Shown: piece by piece, positions 32,412 to 41,540 of the stretch | Position numbering within the stretch: the stretch's first letter is position 1 | Layout: each line of letters begins with the position of its first letter | NCBI RefSeq assembly: GCF_001427225.1 | Contig: NZ_LMFH01000001.1 | Span: 286,330-350,329, forward strand | From: Lysobacter sp. Root494 | GTDB lineage: Bacteria > Pseudomonadota > Gammaproteobacteria > Xanthomonadales > Xanthomonadaceae | DNA length: 64,000 nucleotides | Direction: 5' to 3' | Position numbers and translations under genes: made by a program | Notes under the pieces: model-generated | What the model was told of the DNA's origin: nothing | The model's database searches: none | The model's input: only the letters and a program-made list of their open reading frames with translations

Positions 32412-33332
32412 TCAGTCGAACTGCAAAGCCGCATCGCCGGAGAACGACTCCAGCGTGATCTCGCCATCGCCGTTGCCGTAGCGGTGTTCAAAGCTGGAAC
32501 CCGGACCGTGCTTGGGCCGGTTGATCTGCGCATTCGGCGCGGACAGGTCGCCGCTGAAGCTCTCGCCGCGCACTTCGGCGGAGAGTCCGGCCGGCACCTG
32601 CAGGGTGATGTTGCCGCTGACGCTTTCCAGCCCGATACGACCGCCGGAAGCGAGCGCCGTGCCGATGCGCATGTCGCCCGACACTGTGTTGCCGTCGAGC
32701 TTGCGCACGCTGCTCTCGTGTCCGGCGACTTCGATGTCGCCCGAAACAGTTTCCACGTGCACCTCGCCGCCCAGGCGCCCGCGCAGGTCGACGTCGCCGC
32801 TGACGCTTTCGGTGCTCACCTTGGCGCTGTTGAGGATCAGCTTGAGGTCGCCGCTGACGCTGTCGATGTTGGCTTCGCGTGGCGCGCCCACGACGCTGAC
32901 ATCGCCACTGACACTGTCGATGGTGAGTTCGCCCGAAGCGATGCCGCTGACGTCGACGTCGGCGGACACCGAGTCGATTTCCAGGTCTGCCTGCAGCGGC
33001 ACCATCAGGCGCAACTGCGAGGGTTCGCTCTTGTCGCTGCCGGAGAAAAATCCCAGTCCGCCGCTCTTTGGATACTTCACCTTCACCGAGAGATGGTCGG
33101 CGTCACCGACGATCTCGAGCTTTTCCACACCCTGGCCGAGGCTGCCTTCGATCTTCACCTCGTTGCGTTCCCAGGCGCGCACTTCGATGCGGCCCTTGAG
33201 GTTCTCGATGGTGAGGTGGCCGCGGGCATCGAGCGGGCGGGTTTCGTTGATCGGCGTGGCCGCCTGGGCGCTGTTGAACAGCACGGGAGCGGCGAGCAGG
33301 CCGGCAATCAGGAAGACGGGGAGTCGGGACAT
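32412..33332 (-). CDS. DUF4097-family periplasmic beta-repeat protein
   Basis: A 306-aa exported protein with signal peptide MSRLPVFLIAGLLAAPVLFNSAQA. From about residue 115 it carries nine copies of a short strand repeat with core [D/E/N]-[S/T]-[V/F]-S-[G/A]-[D/N] (IDSVSGD, ESVSGD, ETVSGD, NTVSGD, ESFSGD), spaced 17-27 residues. This predicts a right-handed beta-helix or adhesin-like fold of the DUF4097 type. It is the third gene of an operon with an ECF sigma factor and a membrane anti-sigma candidate, 45 nt after the latter, so it may be an envelope effector or sensor of that system (inference). Confidence 0.85.
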   Translation of the reverse strand: MSRLPVFLIAGLLAAPVLFNSAQAATPINETRPLDARGHLTIENLKGRIEVRAWERNEVKIEGSLGQGVEKLEIVGDADHLSVKVKYPKSGGLGFFSGSDKSEPSQLRLMVPLQADLEIDSVSADVDVSGIASGELTIDSVSGDVSVVGAPREANIDSVSGDLKLILNSAKVSTESVSGDVDLRGRLGGEVHVETVSGDIEVAGHESSVRKLDGNTVSGDMRIGTALASGGRIGLESVSGNITLQVPAGLSAEVRGESFSGDLSAPNAQINRPKHGPGSSFEHRYGNGDGEITLESFSGDAALQFD

Positions 33333-33377
33333 GGCGGGTTCTCCGGAACAGCAGCAATCGGTCGAGACGGGAAGCAA

Positions 33378-33857
33378 TCAGGTGTAGACCACGCGCTGCG
33401 CGAGCGCGAGGCGGTGGGCATAGGTGCGCCGCAGTTGTTCGAGCAGCCGTACCGAATCGGGATCACGCGCCAGCGCAGCGCGGATGAGGGCGACGTCGCG
33501 GTCGAGCGCTTCGACCGTCGGCTTCAGACTGGCCGGTGTCGGCGCCTGCACTTCCTGCAGCGCGGCCTGGTATTGCAGGGTCAGGCCATCCGCTTCGCGC
33601 TGCACCAGCGTGGGGACCGGCGCAGTGATCTCGGTCGTACGCGCGAACCAGCCGACCGTGCCGACCGCGAGCATCAGGCTGGCCGCCAACGCGACCGGAC
33701 GCAGCCAGCGTTGTGGCCTGCGAACCGGCGGCTGCGCGGCAAGCCGCGATGCAATGCCGGGCCACAGATCGTGCGAAGGCGTGGCATCCCGGCGCAGGGC
33801 ACGCAGCTGCCAGCGCAGGGTGTCGGGGAGTTCGTTGTTCCGGTCTGAGGTGTTCAT
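33378..33857 (-). CDS. Single-pass membrane protein, candidate anti-sigma factor
   Basis: A 159-aa protein with a cytoplasmic N-terminus (about 1-50, including TPSHDLWPGIASRLAAQ), one membrane segment (about 53-72, PVALAASLMLAVGTVGWFA) and a helical periplasmic C-terminal part. Topology, size and the ATGA overlap with the upstream ECF sigma gene suggest an anti-sigma factor. The zinc-binding HxxxCxxC motif of ZAS-type anti-sigmas is absent. I do not recognise a named family. Confidence 0.75.
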   Translation of the reverse strand: MNTSDRNNELPDTLRWQLRALRRDATPSHDLWPGIASRLAAQPPVRRPQRWLRPVALAASLMLAVGTVGWFARTTEITAPVPTLVQREADGLTLQYQAALQEVQAPTPASLKPTVEALDRDVALIRAALARDPDSVRLLEQLRRTYAHRLALAQRVVYT

Positions 33858-34426
33858 GCGTGAGCCTCCAGCCGTTCCCGGAGCAGATGCCGGGCACGGT
33901 GCAATTGCGCTTTCGAGCTACCGACGGCCATGCCGAGTTCGGTGGCGATTTCTTCGTGTTGCCAGCCTTCCACGTCGTACAGCACGAGGACAGCGCGGGC
34001 GCGCGGCGGCAGGCTGGCGACCGCGCGCTCCAGGTCCATCGACAGGGCGGTGCCGTGGCCGGCGGAGTCCGGCGTGCCGAGCGCCTCGAAGGCATCCTCG
34101 TCGCCGTCGTCCTGCGGCCGGCTCTTGCGGCTGCGCAGGTCCATCAGCGCGGTGTTCACGGCAAGTCGATGCAGCCACGTGCCAAATGCGGATTCGAAGC
34201 GGAACGCCGGCAGCGCCTGCCAGGCTCGGACGAAGGCGTCCTGGGTCAGGTCCTCGGCCCGCGAACCGTGGCTTCCGACCAGGCGGACGATGACGCCGTG
34301 GATCCGGCCGGCGTGGCGGCGGTACAGGGCCTCGAAGGCCGCCACCTCACCGCGGGCGGCCGCACCGACCAGGGTCCGCTCGTCGTCGGGACCCGTTTCG
34401 GGGCTGCTGTCGGTCTGGATCGGCAT
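33854..34426 (-). CDS. ECF-type RNA polymerase sigma factor
   Basis: A 190-aa sigma-70 family ECF factor. Region 2 (about 20-85) has FEALYRRHAGRIHGVIVRLVG, EDLTQDAFVRAWQ and TWLHRLAVNTALMDLRSRK. Region 4 (about 125-180) has LPPRARAVLVLYDVEGWQHEEIA and SSKAQLHRARHLLRERL. The start is uncertain: ATG 34426 (MPIQTDSS) or ATG 34441 five codons upstream, neither with a strong Shine-Dalgarno sequence. It heads the operon sigma / anti-sigma / DUF4097 and is divergent from rpoH, with about 205 nt between starts. Confidence 0.92.
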   Translation of the reverse strand: MPIQTDSSPETGPDDERTLVGAAARGEVAAFEALYRRHAGRIHGVIVRLVGSHGSRAEDLTQDAFVRAWQALPAFRFESAFGTWLHRLAVNTALMDLRSRKSRPQDDGDEDAFEALGTPDSAGHGTALSMDLERAVASLPPRARAVLVLYDVEGWQHEEIATELGMAVGSSKAQLHRARHLLRERLEAHA

Positions 34427-34603
34427 GACGGCGGTGAGCATAGCGATACAGATGCACGGGCGGCCGCATGCGTTTAAGGCCGTGGGGAGTGCCGTTCGCC
34501 CCTTGTCAGGATGGCCGGCGACCCCATAGAAATGAGCTGGACAAACAACTGAATCGCGCCGGCGCCGTTCCATGAATGCAACGCACCGGAACTCTTCCAC
34601 CCT

Positions 34604-34630
34604 TTAGCAGTCCCATACCCCGACTGCTAA
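34604..34630. promoter_or_regulatory. CIRCE-like inverted repeat immediately upstream of rpoH
   Basis: TTAGCAGTC (34604-34612), a 9-nt spacer, and GACTGCTAA (34622-34630) form a perfect 9-bp inverted repeat ending one base before the rpoH ATG. The HrcA operator CIRCE is TTAGCACTC-N9-GAGTGCTAA. This site has the same arm length and spacer and differs by one symmetric base pair per arm. It also overlaps the place where a ribosome-binding site should be; none is visible. GGAACT at 34588-34593 could be the -35 element of an envelope-stress (sigma-E type) promoter. Confidence 0.7.
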
Positions 34631-34631
34631 C

Positions 34632-35531
34632 ATGGCCGCCATGACCCAGACCCCGTCTACCGCCCTCGTCGCCAACAACCTGCCGATCCCGGTTTTCAGC
34701 GGGCTTGCCCCGATTGGTTCGCTGGAGTCGTACATCGGCGCGGTGCACCAGATCCCGGTGCTGAGCGCCGAAGACGAACAGGCACTTGCCCGCCGCTTCC
34801 GCGACGCCGAGGACCTTGATGCCGCCCGCGAGCTGGTGCATTCGCACCTGCGTTTCGTCGTCCATGTCGCCCGCGGCTACAACGGCTACGGCCTGCAGAT
34901 GGGCGACCTGATCCAGGAAGGCAACATCGGCCTGATGAAGGCCGTGAAGCGCTTCGACCCGGAACAGGGCGTGCGCCTCGTGAGTTTCGCCGTGCACTGG
35001 ATCCGCGCGGAGATGCACGAGTTCATCCTCAAGAACTGGCGCATCGTGAAGGTCGCCACGACCAAGGCGCAGCGCAAACTGTTCTTCAACCTGCGCAAGT
35101 CCAAGACCCGCCTGGGCTGGATGAACGCGGAGGAAGTCCGCGCCGTCGCCGCCGACCTCAACGTCTCCGAGCGTGAAGTGCTGGAGATGGAATCGCGCCT
35201 GTCCGGTCGCGACATCGGTTTCGACGCCCCGGCCGACGAGGACGACGAACACGCCCCGCCGTCGCCGGCTGCCTATCTGCGTACCGAAGCCGAAGACCCG
35301 TCGCAGATCTACGAGCGCGCGGACGACGAGGACAACCAGCTCGAACTGCTGCGCGAAGGCCTCGCCAACCTCGATGCCCGCTCGCGCGACATCGTCAGGC
35401 GTCGCTGGCTCGATGCCGACAGCAAGATCACGTTGCAGGAACTGGCCGACGAATACGGCGTCAGTGCCGAACGCATCCGCCAGATCGAGGCGAATGCGCT
35501 GAAGAAGATGAAAGCGTTGTTCGTCGCCTGA
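34632..35531 (+). CDS. rpoH: RNA polymerase heat-shock sigma factor (sigma-32)
   Basis: Alternative sigma factor for heat-shock genes, 299 aa. Region 2 is complete ([55 protein letters not shown]). The RpoH-specific box [10 protein letters not shown] distinguishes it from RpoD and RpoS. Region 4 has [26 protein letters not shown] second ATG three codons in (34641) is possible. No Shine-Dalgarno sequence is seen; the start is preceded directly by the CIRCE-like hairpin, so translation or transcription may be controlled there. Confidence 0.96.
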   Translation: MAAMTQTPSTALVANNLPIPVFSGLAPIGSLESYIGAVHQIPVLSAEDEQALARRFRDAEDLDAARELVHSHLRFVVHVARGYNGYGLQMGDLIQEGNIGLMKAVKRFDPEQGVRLVSFAVHWIRAEMHEFILKNWRIVKVATTKAQRKLFFNLRKSKTRLGWMNAEEVRAVAADLNVSEREVLEMESRLSGRDIGFDAPADEDDEHAPPSPAAYLRTEAEDPSQIYERADDEDNQLELLREGLANLDARSRDIVRRRWLDADSKITLQELADEYGVSAERIRQIEANALKKMKALFVA

Positions 35532-35554
35532 TTGTTGAATCAATGCGCATGCAG

Positions 35555-35583
35555 ACAGCCCGGGAAACCGGGCTGTTTGTATT
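35555..35583 (+). terminator. Rho-independent terminator of rpoH
   Basis: A 9-bp stem ACAGCCCGG / CCGGGCTGT (35555-35563 and 35568-35576) with a GAAA tetraloop is followed by TTGTATTT on the + strand, 24 nt past the rpoH stop. The convergent ndh gene ends at 35583, so the U tract abuts its stop codon. Confidence 0.85.
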
Positions 35584-36926
35584 TACGGTTTCGGTGCGCC
35601 GTGTAGTTGATCCGATTCCGCATCCGCGTCACCGCCGAGGATGATCCGCGCCGCGCGCTGGTAGCTCCAGTACGCCCACGCCCAGTTGATCAGCACGATC
35701 AGGCGGTTACGGAAGCCGATCAGGAAGAAGATGTGGATCACGAGCCAGAACCACCACGCGAGCACGCCGGAGAGTTTGAGTTTTCCGAAGTGCACGACCG
35801 CGGCCATGCGGCCAATGGTGGCGAGGTTGCCGAAGTCGCGATAGCGGAACGGCAGGGTGCGTGACGTAGCTTCCGCTGAGCTGGCTGCACTGGCTTCGTT
35901 CGCATTGCGTGCGCCATCGCGCAGGCGTGCGCGGATCACCTTCGCCACGTGCACGCCCATCTGCTTGGCCGCGGGTGCGACGCCGGGCACCGGCTTGCCG
36001 TCCTGCTGCACGCTGGCGAGGTCGCCGGCGACAAAGATCTCGGGATGGCCGGGAACGCTGAGGTCGGCCTCGACCTGCACGCGCCCGGCGCGGTCGCGCG
36101 GGGCGTCGAGCAATGCACCCAATGGCGAAGCCGCAACACCCGCCGCCCAGACCACCGTGTGCGCGCGAACGAAGCTGTCGCCGAGCGTGTAACCCTCGGC
36201 ATCGATAGCGTTGACTGGCGTGCCCGTCACGACTTCGACGCCCAACTCGTCCAGCTGCGCGCGCGCCTTCGCGGACAGCGATTCGGGAAACGACGGCAAC
36301 ACCCGCGGTCCCGCTTCGATCAGTCGCACCTTCGCCTCGGCAGGATCGATGCGGCGGAATTCGTCGCGCAAGGTATGCCGCGCGATTTCAGCCAGGGTGC
36401 CGGCGAGTTCGACCCCGGTCGGGCCGCCACCGACCACGGCGAAGTTGAGCCATGCGGCGCGGTCCCGTGCGCTCTCCGCCGACTCGGCGCGCTCGAAGGC
36501 GAGCAGCAGGCGGCGGCGGATCGCCAGCGCGTCGTCGAGCGTCTTCAGGCCGGGCGCGTGCGGCGCCCAGTCGTCGTGGCCGAAGTAGGCGTGGGTCGCG
36601 CCGCTAGCGAGCAGGAGGAAGTCGTAGCGCAGTACCTCGCCGTCGCGCAGGGCGACCGACTTCGTGGCGGCATCGATGGCGACCACTTCGCCCATCCGTA
36701 CTTCAACATTGCGTTGCCCGCGCAGGATGTGGCGCAAGGGCGCGGCGATGTCGGGCGCCGACAGGCCTGCAGTGGCGACCTGGTACAGCAGTGGCTGGAA
36801 CAGATGGTGGTTGCGGCGATCGATCAGCGTGATGCGGACGTCGGCGCTTGAGAGCGCGCGCGTCGCCCACAACCCGGCGAAGCCACCGCCGACGATCACG
36901 ACGTGCGGGATCGCTTTCTCACTCAC
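35583..36926 (-). CDS. ndh: NADH dehydrogenase type II (NDH-2)
   Basis: Single-subunit, non-proton-pumping NADH:quinone oxidoreductase, 447 aa. The FAD-binding motif is VIVGGGFAGLWATRAL at the N-terminus and the NADH-binding motif is VVGGGPTGVELAGTLAEIA near residue 165. NHHLFQPLLYQVATAGLS and the late VAGDLASVQ are family markers. A C-terminal hydrophobic stretch (WWFWLVIHIFFLIGF) anchors it to the membrane. The start read here is GTG at 36926, which overlaps the stop of the permease gene (GTGA), so the two are coupled. Confidence 0.94.
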   Translation of the reverse strand: MSEKAIPHVVIVGGGFAGLWATRALSSADVRITLIDRRNHHLFQPLLYQVATAGLSAPDIAAPLRHILRGQRNVEVRMGEVVAIDAATKSVALRDGEVLRYDFLLLASGATHAYFGHDDWAPHAPGLKTLDDALAIRRRLLLAFERAESAESARDRAAWLNFAVVGGGPTGVELAGTLAEIARHTLRDEFRRIDPAEAKVRLIEAGPRVLPSFPESLSAKARAQLDELGVEVVTGTPVNAIDAEGYTLGDSFVRAHTVVWAAGVAASPLGALLDAPRDRAGRVQVEADLSVPGHPEIFVAGDLASVQQDGKPVPGVAPAAKQMGVHVAKVIRARLRDGARNANEASAASSAEATSRTLPFRYRDFGNLATIGRMAAVVHFGKLKLSGVLAWWFWLVIHIFFLIGFRNRLIVLINWAWAYWSYQRAARIILGGDADAESDQLHGAPKP

Positions 36927-38260
36927 GTATGCGTGCTTCCCATGTTCATGCCCTCATTGATTTCGTCACGATCGATGCGCGAGGTGGTCCGTGTATCCGG
37001 CATCCACAGATACACCAGCAGCGATATCGCGATGCAGGCGGTGACGTACCAGTAGAAGCCGCTTTCGTGGCCCGCCTGCTTGAACCACAACGCAACGTAT
37101 TCGGCGGTGCCGCCGAAGATCGCGACCGTCAGCGCATACGGTAAGCCAACGCCGAGCGCGCGCACTTCGACCGGGAACAGCTCGGCCTTCACCACCGCAT
37201 TGATCGCGGTGTAGAAACTGACGATGGCAAGCGCGGCAAGAATCAGCCAGAACGCCTGCATCACGTTCTGCACGTTCTGCAGCGAACCCAGGATCGGTAC
37301 GGTGAGCAGCGTGCCGAGCACGCCGAAGGCGATCAACACCGGGCGCCGGCCGATGCGGTCGGACAAGGCGCCCACCAGCGGCTGCATCAGCATGTAGAGA
37401 AACAGCGTCGATGCATTCAGCGCCGACGCCGTGTGGCTGTCGAGGCCCGCGCTGTTGACCAGGAATTTGTGCATGTACGTCGTGTACGTATAGAACGCCA
37501 GCGTGCCGCCCATGGTCAGGCCGACCACGGTCAGCACGGCGCGCGGATGCTGGAACAGCGCGTGTAAAGTCCCCTGGCGCTGCTGCACCGCGTTGTCGCG
37601 TTCGCTGCGAACGAAGGTGTCTGTTTCCTGCATGTTGCGGCGTAGCCACAGCGCCGTCACCGCGGCGAACGCACCGATCGCGAACGGGATGCGCCAGCCC
37701 CACTCGCGCAGCTGCGCATCGCTGAGGAATACCTGTTGCAGCAGGATCAGCACGGCCAGCGCCAGCAGGTGCCCCATCACCAGGGTGACGTACTGGAAAC
37801 TCGACCAGAAGCCGCGATGCTCCGGTGTTGCCATTTCGCTCAGGTATGTCGCCGATGTGCCGTATTCGCCGCCGACGCTCAATCCCTGCAGCAGCCTCGC
37901 GAGCACCAGCAGCGCCGGTGCCGCCACGCCGATCGTGGCGTAGCCCGGCGTGAACGTGATGATCAGCGAGCCCGCGCACATCATCAGCACCGATAACATC
38001 AGCGCGCGGCGGCGGCCGTGGCGATCGGCGTAGCGCCCGAGCAGCCAGCCGCCGAGCGGACGCATGAGGAAGCCGACGGCGAAGATCGCCGCGGTATTCA
38101 GCAGTTGTGAGGTCCGGTCGCCACTGGGAAAGAACGCCTGCGCGAAGTACAGCGAAAACGCGGCGTAGACATACCAGTCGTACCACTCGACCAGGTTGCC
38201 GACCGAGCCCGAGAAGATGCTGCGCAGCCGGCCTGCGGGCGTGAGCGGCTCAGACCTCAT
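36923..38260 (-). CDS. MFS permease of the metabolite:H+ symporter (MHS) family, alpha-ketoglutarate permease-like
   Basis: A 445-aa inner-membrane symporter with about 12 hydrophobic segments. MHS signatures are VGNLVEWYDWYVYAAFS at the N-terminus, the loop 2-3 motif GRYADRHGRRRAL, and RLLQGLSVGGEYG with nearby Glu and Gly. The closest recalled relatives are KgtP (2-oxoglutarate) and ProP/ShiA-type transporters; the substrate cannot be fixed from sequence. It lies between tal and ndh on the - strand, 13 nt after tal, so it is part of one transcription unit. Confidence 0.88.
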   Translation of the reverse strand: MRSEPLTPAGRLRSIFSGSVGNLVEWYDWYVYAAFSLYFAQAFFPSGDRTSQLLNTAAIFAVGFLMRPLGGWLLGRYADRHGRRRALMLSVLMMCAGSLIITFTPGYATIGVAAPALLVLARLLQGLSVGGEYGTSATYLSEMATPEHRGFWSSFQYVTLVMGHLLALAVLILLQQVFLSDAQLREWGWRIPFAIGAFAAVTALWLRRNMQETDTFVRSERDNAVQQRQGTLHALFQHPRAVLTVVGLTMGGTLAFYTYTTYMHKFLVNSAGLDSHTASALNASTLFLYMLMQPLVGALSDRIGRRPVLIAFGVLGTLLTVPILGSLQNVQNVMQAFWLILAALAIVSFYTAINAVVKAELFPVEVRALGVGLPYALTVAIFGGTAEYVALWFKQAGHESGFYWYVTACIAISLLVYLWMPDTRTTSRIDRDEINEGMNMGSTHT

Positions 38261-38273
38261 GGGCGAAGGCCGA

Positions 38274-39221
38274 TCACATCTGCGACGCGAGCAACTGCTC
38301 GAGCTTCACCTGGTCGGCGGCGAAGCGACGGATACCGTCGGCGAGTTTTTCCGTCGCCATCGCGTCCTCGTTGTGCTGCCAGCGAAATGCGGCTTCGTCG
38401 AGTTTCGCGGGCGGAGCACCGCGCTTGCCATCGTCCGCCAGTGCGCGCGGCACCTCGCCTTCGCTTGCATCGAGCGCGCCGAGCAGGTCGGGCGAGATCG
38501 TCAGGCGATCGCACCCGGCAAGCGCCAGCACCTGCGCGGTGTTGCGGAAGCTGGCGCCCATGACCACGGTGTCGTAGCCATGCTGCTTGTAGTAGTTCCA
38601 GATGCGCGTGACCGACACGACGCCCGGATCGTCCTGCGGCGTGGCCGGCGGCGGCGCGCCCTGTGCGATGTACCAGTCGAAGATGCGGCCGACGAAGGGC
38701 GAGATCAGGAACACACCGGCTTCCGCGCATGCCACCGCCTGGGCGAACGAGAACAGCAGCGTGAGGTTGCAGTGGATGCCTTCGCGCTCGAGCTCCTCGG
38801 CGGCGCGGATGCCTTCCCAACTGGAGGCGATCTTGATCAGCAGGCGGTCGCGGCCGATGCCCGCGGCTTCGTACAGGCCGACGATCTTGCGGGCCTGCGC
38901 GAGCGTGGCGGTGGTGTCGAAGCTGTGGCGCGCATCGCATTCGGTGGAGACGCGGCCGGGAATGAGCTTGAGGATCTCGCCGCCGATCGCCACGGCGAGG
39001 CGGTCGCCGGCGTCGGCGATACGCGCGGATGTGTCTTCGCCCGTGGCCTTCGCGATCACGGCATCGATCAGCGGCGCGTACGCCGGCAGCGAGGCTGCTT
39101 TCAGCAACAGCGACGGATTGGTCGTCGCATCGAGTGGGCGGAAGCGGGCGATGGCTTGGATGTCGCCGGTGTCGGCGACGACGGCGGAAAGGGCGCGCAG
39201 TTGTTCGAGTTGGCTGGTCAT
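38274..39221 (-). CDS. tal: Transaldolase
   Basis: Non-oxidative pentose-phosphate enzyme transferring dihydroxyacetone between sedoheptulose-7-phosphate and glyceraldehyde-3-phosphate. The 315-aa TalB-type enzyme has the Schiff-base lysine K130 in [11 protein letters not shown], the catalytic Asp/Glu region (DATTNPSLL at 31-39), and [18 protein letters not shown]. It is full length. Confidence 0.96.
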   Translation of the reverse strand: MTSQLEQLRALSAVVADTGDIQAIARFRPLDATTNPSLLLKAASLPAYAPLIDAVIAKATGEDTSARIADAGDRLAVAIGGEILKLIPGRVSTECDARHSFDTTATLAQARKIVGLYEAAGIGRDRLLIKIASSWEGIRAAEELEREGIHCNLTLLFSFAQAVACAEAGVFLISPFVGRIFDWYIAQGAPPPATPQDDPGVVSVTRIWNYYKQHGYDTVVMGASFRNTAQVLALAGCDRLTISPDLLGALDASEGEVPRALADDGKRGAPPAKLDEAAFRWQHNEDAMATEKLADGIRRFAADQVKLEQLLASQM

Positions 39222-39320
39222 GGAGCGATTGTGCCGTGAAGCGGGTGCCCGCGGCCACGCTGGCCAAGGGCTTATGCCCCAGCGCTATCAGCGGATACGC
39301 ATGGTTCTGCGAGCGCGACG

Positions 39321-41540
39321 CTAGTACAGGTCGACCGGATCCACATCCAGCGACCACCGAACCCGACGCGCTTCCGGTGCTGCATGGATCGTAGGCAACG
39401 CGGCATCGAGTGCGGCGTGCAGCGTGCGGCGCTCCGGCGACGACAGCAGCAGCTGCGCGCGCTGGAAGCCGGCGCGGCGCGGCATCGGAGCCGGCAGCGG
39501 ACCGTGCAGTTCGAGCTGCGCGCCGCTGTCGCGCAGCGCGGCTTTCGCCACGTGCAAGAACGCGTGCGTGGCTTCGAGCTGCCTGGCTTCCGCACGCAGC
39601 AACGCCAGGTGCGCGAACGGCGGGAAGCCCGCGGCTTCGCGTTGCGCAAGCTCCGCATCGGCGAAGGCGTGGTAGCCGCCGTTCAACAGCGTTTCCAGCA
39701 ACGGATGCTGCGGATGGTGCGTCTGCAACAGCACTTCGCCCGGACGAGCGGCGCGTCCGGCGCGTCCGGCAACCTGGATCAGCAGCTGCGCGAGCTTTTC
39801 CGGCGCGCGGAAGTCGGCGCTGAACAGTCCTTCGTCGACGCCCACCACGGCGACGAGGGTGAGGTTCGGCAGGTCATGGCCCTTGGCCAGCATCTGCGTG
39901 CCGATGAGGATCCCGGGCGCGTCGCCGAAATCGCGCAGCAGGTTCTCCAGCGCATCGCGGCGCTGCGTGGTGCCGCGGTCGATGCGCAGCACCGGGAAAT
40001 CCGGAAACCGCTTCGACAGTGCTTCCTCGATGCGCTCGGTGCCCGCGCCCTGCGACTGCAACGCAAGGCCGCCGCAATCCGGGCAGGCGTCCGGTGCGGG
40101 TCGCCGCGCACCGCAGTGATGGCACTGCAGGCGGCGCCCGCCGGCGTGCACGGTCATCGAAGCGTCGCAGCGCGTGCACTGCGCGCTCCAGCCGCAGTCA
40201 TGGCACAGCAGCACTGGCGCGTAACCGCGGCGGTTCTTGAACACGAGCGCCTGGGATCCGCTGCGCAGCGTCGCGGCGATCGCTTCGAACAGCTCCGGCG
40301 ACATGCCCGCATCGAGCGGCCGCTTGCGCACATCGGTCACGCGCACGCGCGGCGGCCGCGCCTCACCGGCGCGCACGTGCAGGCGCAGGTGCGTGTAGCG
40401 GCCCGTTCGTGCGTTGCGTAATGATTCCAGCGAGGGGGTAGCGCTGCCGAGCACGATCGGAATATCGAGCGCTTTCGCCCGCACCAGCGCGAAATCGCGC
40501 GCGTGGTAACGGATCCCGTCGAGCTGCTTGAAGCTGCCGTCGTGTTCTTCGTCGATGACGATCAGGCCGGCGTTGGGCAACGGCAGGAACGCGGCCGAAC
40601 GCGTGCCGACGATCACGCGCGCCTCGCCGCGCACGCACGCCGCCCAAGTGCGTGCACGCTCGCCGTCGCCCAGGCCGGAATGCAGCGCGTGCACCGCGAT
40701 GCCGAGACGTTCGCGAAAGCGCTTGAGCGTCTGCGGCGTGAGGCCGATTTCCGGCACCAGCACCAGCGCTTGCCGGCCACGCGCGAGGCAATCGGCGATC
40801 GCGTGCAGGTAGACCTCGGTCTTGCCGCTGCCGGTGACGCCATCGAGCAGGAACGATGCGAAGCCGTCGCGGGCGGCGAGCAGGGCTTCGGCGGCGGCTT
40901 GCTGTTCCGGATTGAGCGGGGGACCTGTGTTGACGCCGGTTCCAGAGGCAGTGGCACCGCGCCGACGCGGCGGTACGAGCGCGTTGGGCTCGATCGCGAA
41001 GCGCGCGGCCAATTCGCGTTTCGCCAACGCACGCGCGGCGGCGCGCCAGTCGTCGAGCTGGTCGGCCAGCGCGTCTTCGTCCTGGTCCGAGCCGGCCAGC
41101 AGCTTCGCCAGCCGCCGCGGTTTGCCGCGCAGCCGTGGCACGGCGGTGCGGCCGGCGTCGGTCAGCCGCCAGCCCCAGGCGTGTGTGTCCGCCAGCGGTT
41201 CGCCTTGGCGCAGTGGGCCGGGCAATGCGGTGGCGAAGACCTCGCCGAGCGGCGCGTGGGTGTAGCGGGCGAGCCAGCGGAGCGACTCCAGCAGCTCGCC
41301 GTGGAACAGCGGCTGCGTGTCCAGGCGCTCGCCGGTCTTGAGCTCCGGCGTGCCGGCTTCTGGCGTACCGATCGCGGCGACAACACCGATGAGCTCGCGC
41401 GAGCCGAACGGCACCCGCACCCGGCAACCGATGTCGGCCTTATCCGCGACCCCATCTGCCGGCCGGTAATCGAACAGGCGTGGCAACGGGACCGGCAGGG
41501 CCACGTTCCACACCGTCGCGATGGTGGTTTCAGTGGACAT
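39321..41540 (-). CDS. priA: Primosomal protein N' (replication restart helicase PriA)
   Basis: 3'-5' DNA helicase that reloads replication at stalled forks. The 739-aa protein has the N-terminal 3' DNA-binding domain (ALPVPLPRLFDYRP), Walker A DGVTGSGKTEVYL, and the DEEH box VIDEEHDGSFKQ. The zinc-binding cysteine cluster is complete (CHDCGWSAQCTRCD ... CHHCG ... CPDCGG), as is the C-terminal helicase lobe with GTQMLAKGHDLPNLTLV. I preferred ATG 41540 to an ATG ten codons upstream because family members start near here; no clear Shine-Dalgarno sequence decides it. Confidence 0.95.
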   Translation of the reverse strand: MSTETTIATVWNVALPVPLPRLFDYRPADGVADKADIGCRVRVPFGSRELIGVVAAIGTPEAGTPELKTGERLDTQPLFHGELLESLRWLARYTHAPLGEVFATALPGPLRQGEPLADTHAWGWRLTDAGRTAVPRLRGKPRRLAKLLAGSDQDEDALADQLDDWRAAARALAKRELAARFAIEPNALVPPRRRGATASGTGVNTGPPLNPEQQAAAEALLAARDGFASFLLDGVTGSGKTEVYLHAIADCLARGRQALVLVPEIGLTPQTLKRFRERLGIAVHALHSGLGDGERARTWAACVRGEARVIVGTRSAAFLPLPNAGLIVIDEEHDGSFKQLDGIRYHARDFALVRAKALDIPIVLGSATPSLESLRNARTGRYTHLRLHVRAGEARPPRVRVTDVRKRPLDAGMSPELFEAIAATLRSGSQALVFKNRRGYAPVLLCHDCGWSAQCTRCDASMTVHAGGRRLQCHHCGARRPAPDACPDCGGLALQSQGAGTERIEEALSKRFPDFPVLRIDRGTTQRRDALENLLRDFGDAPGILIGTQMLAKGHDLPNLTLVAVVGVDEGLFSADFRAPEKLAQLLIQVAGRAGRAARPGEVLLQTHHPQHPLLETLLNGGYHAFADAELAQREAAGFPPFAHLALLRAEARQLEATHAFLHVAKAALRDSGAQLELHGPLPAPMPRRAGFQRAQLLLSSPERRTLHAALDAALPTIHAAPEARRVRWSLDVDPVDLY

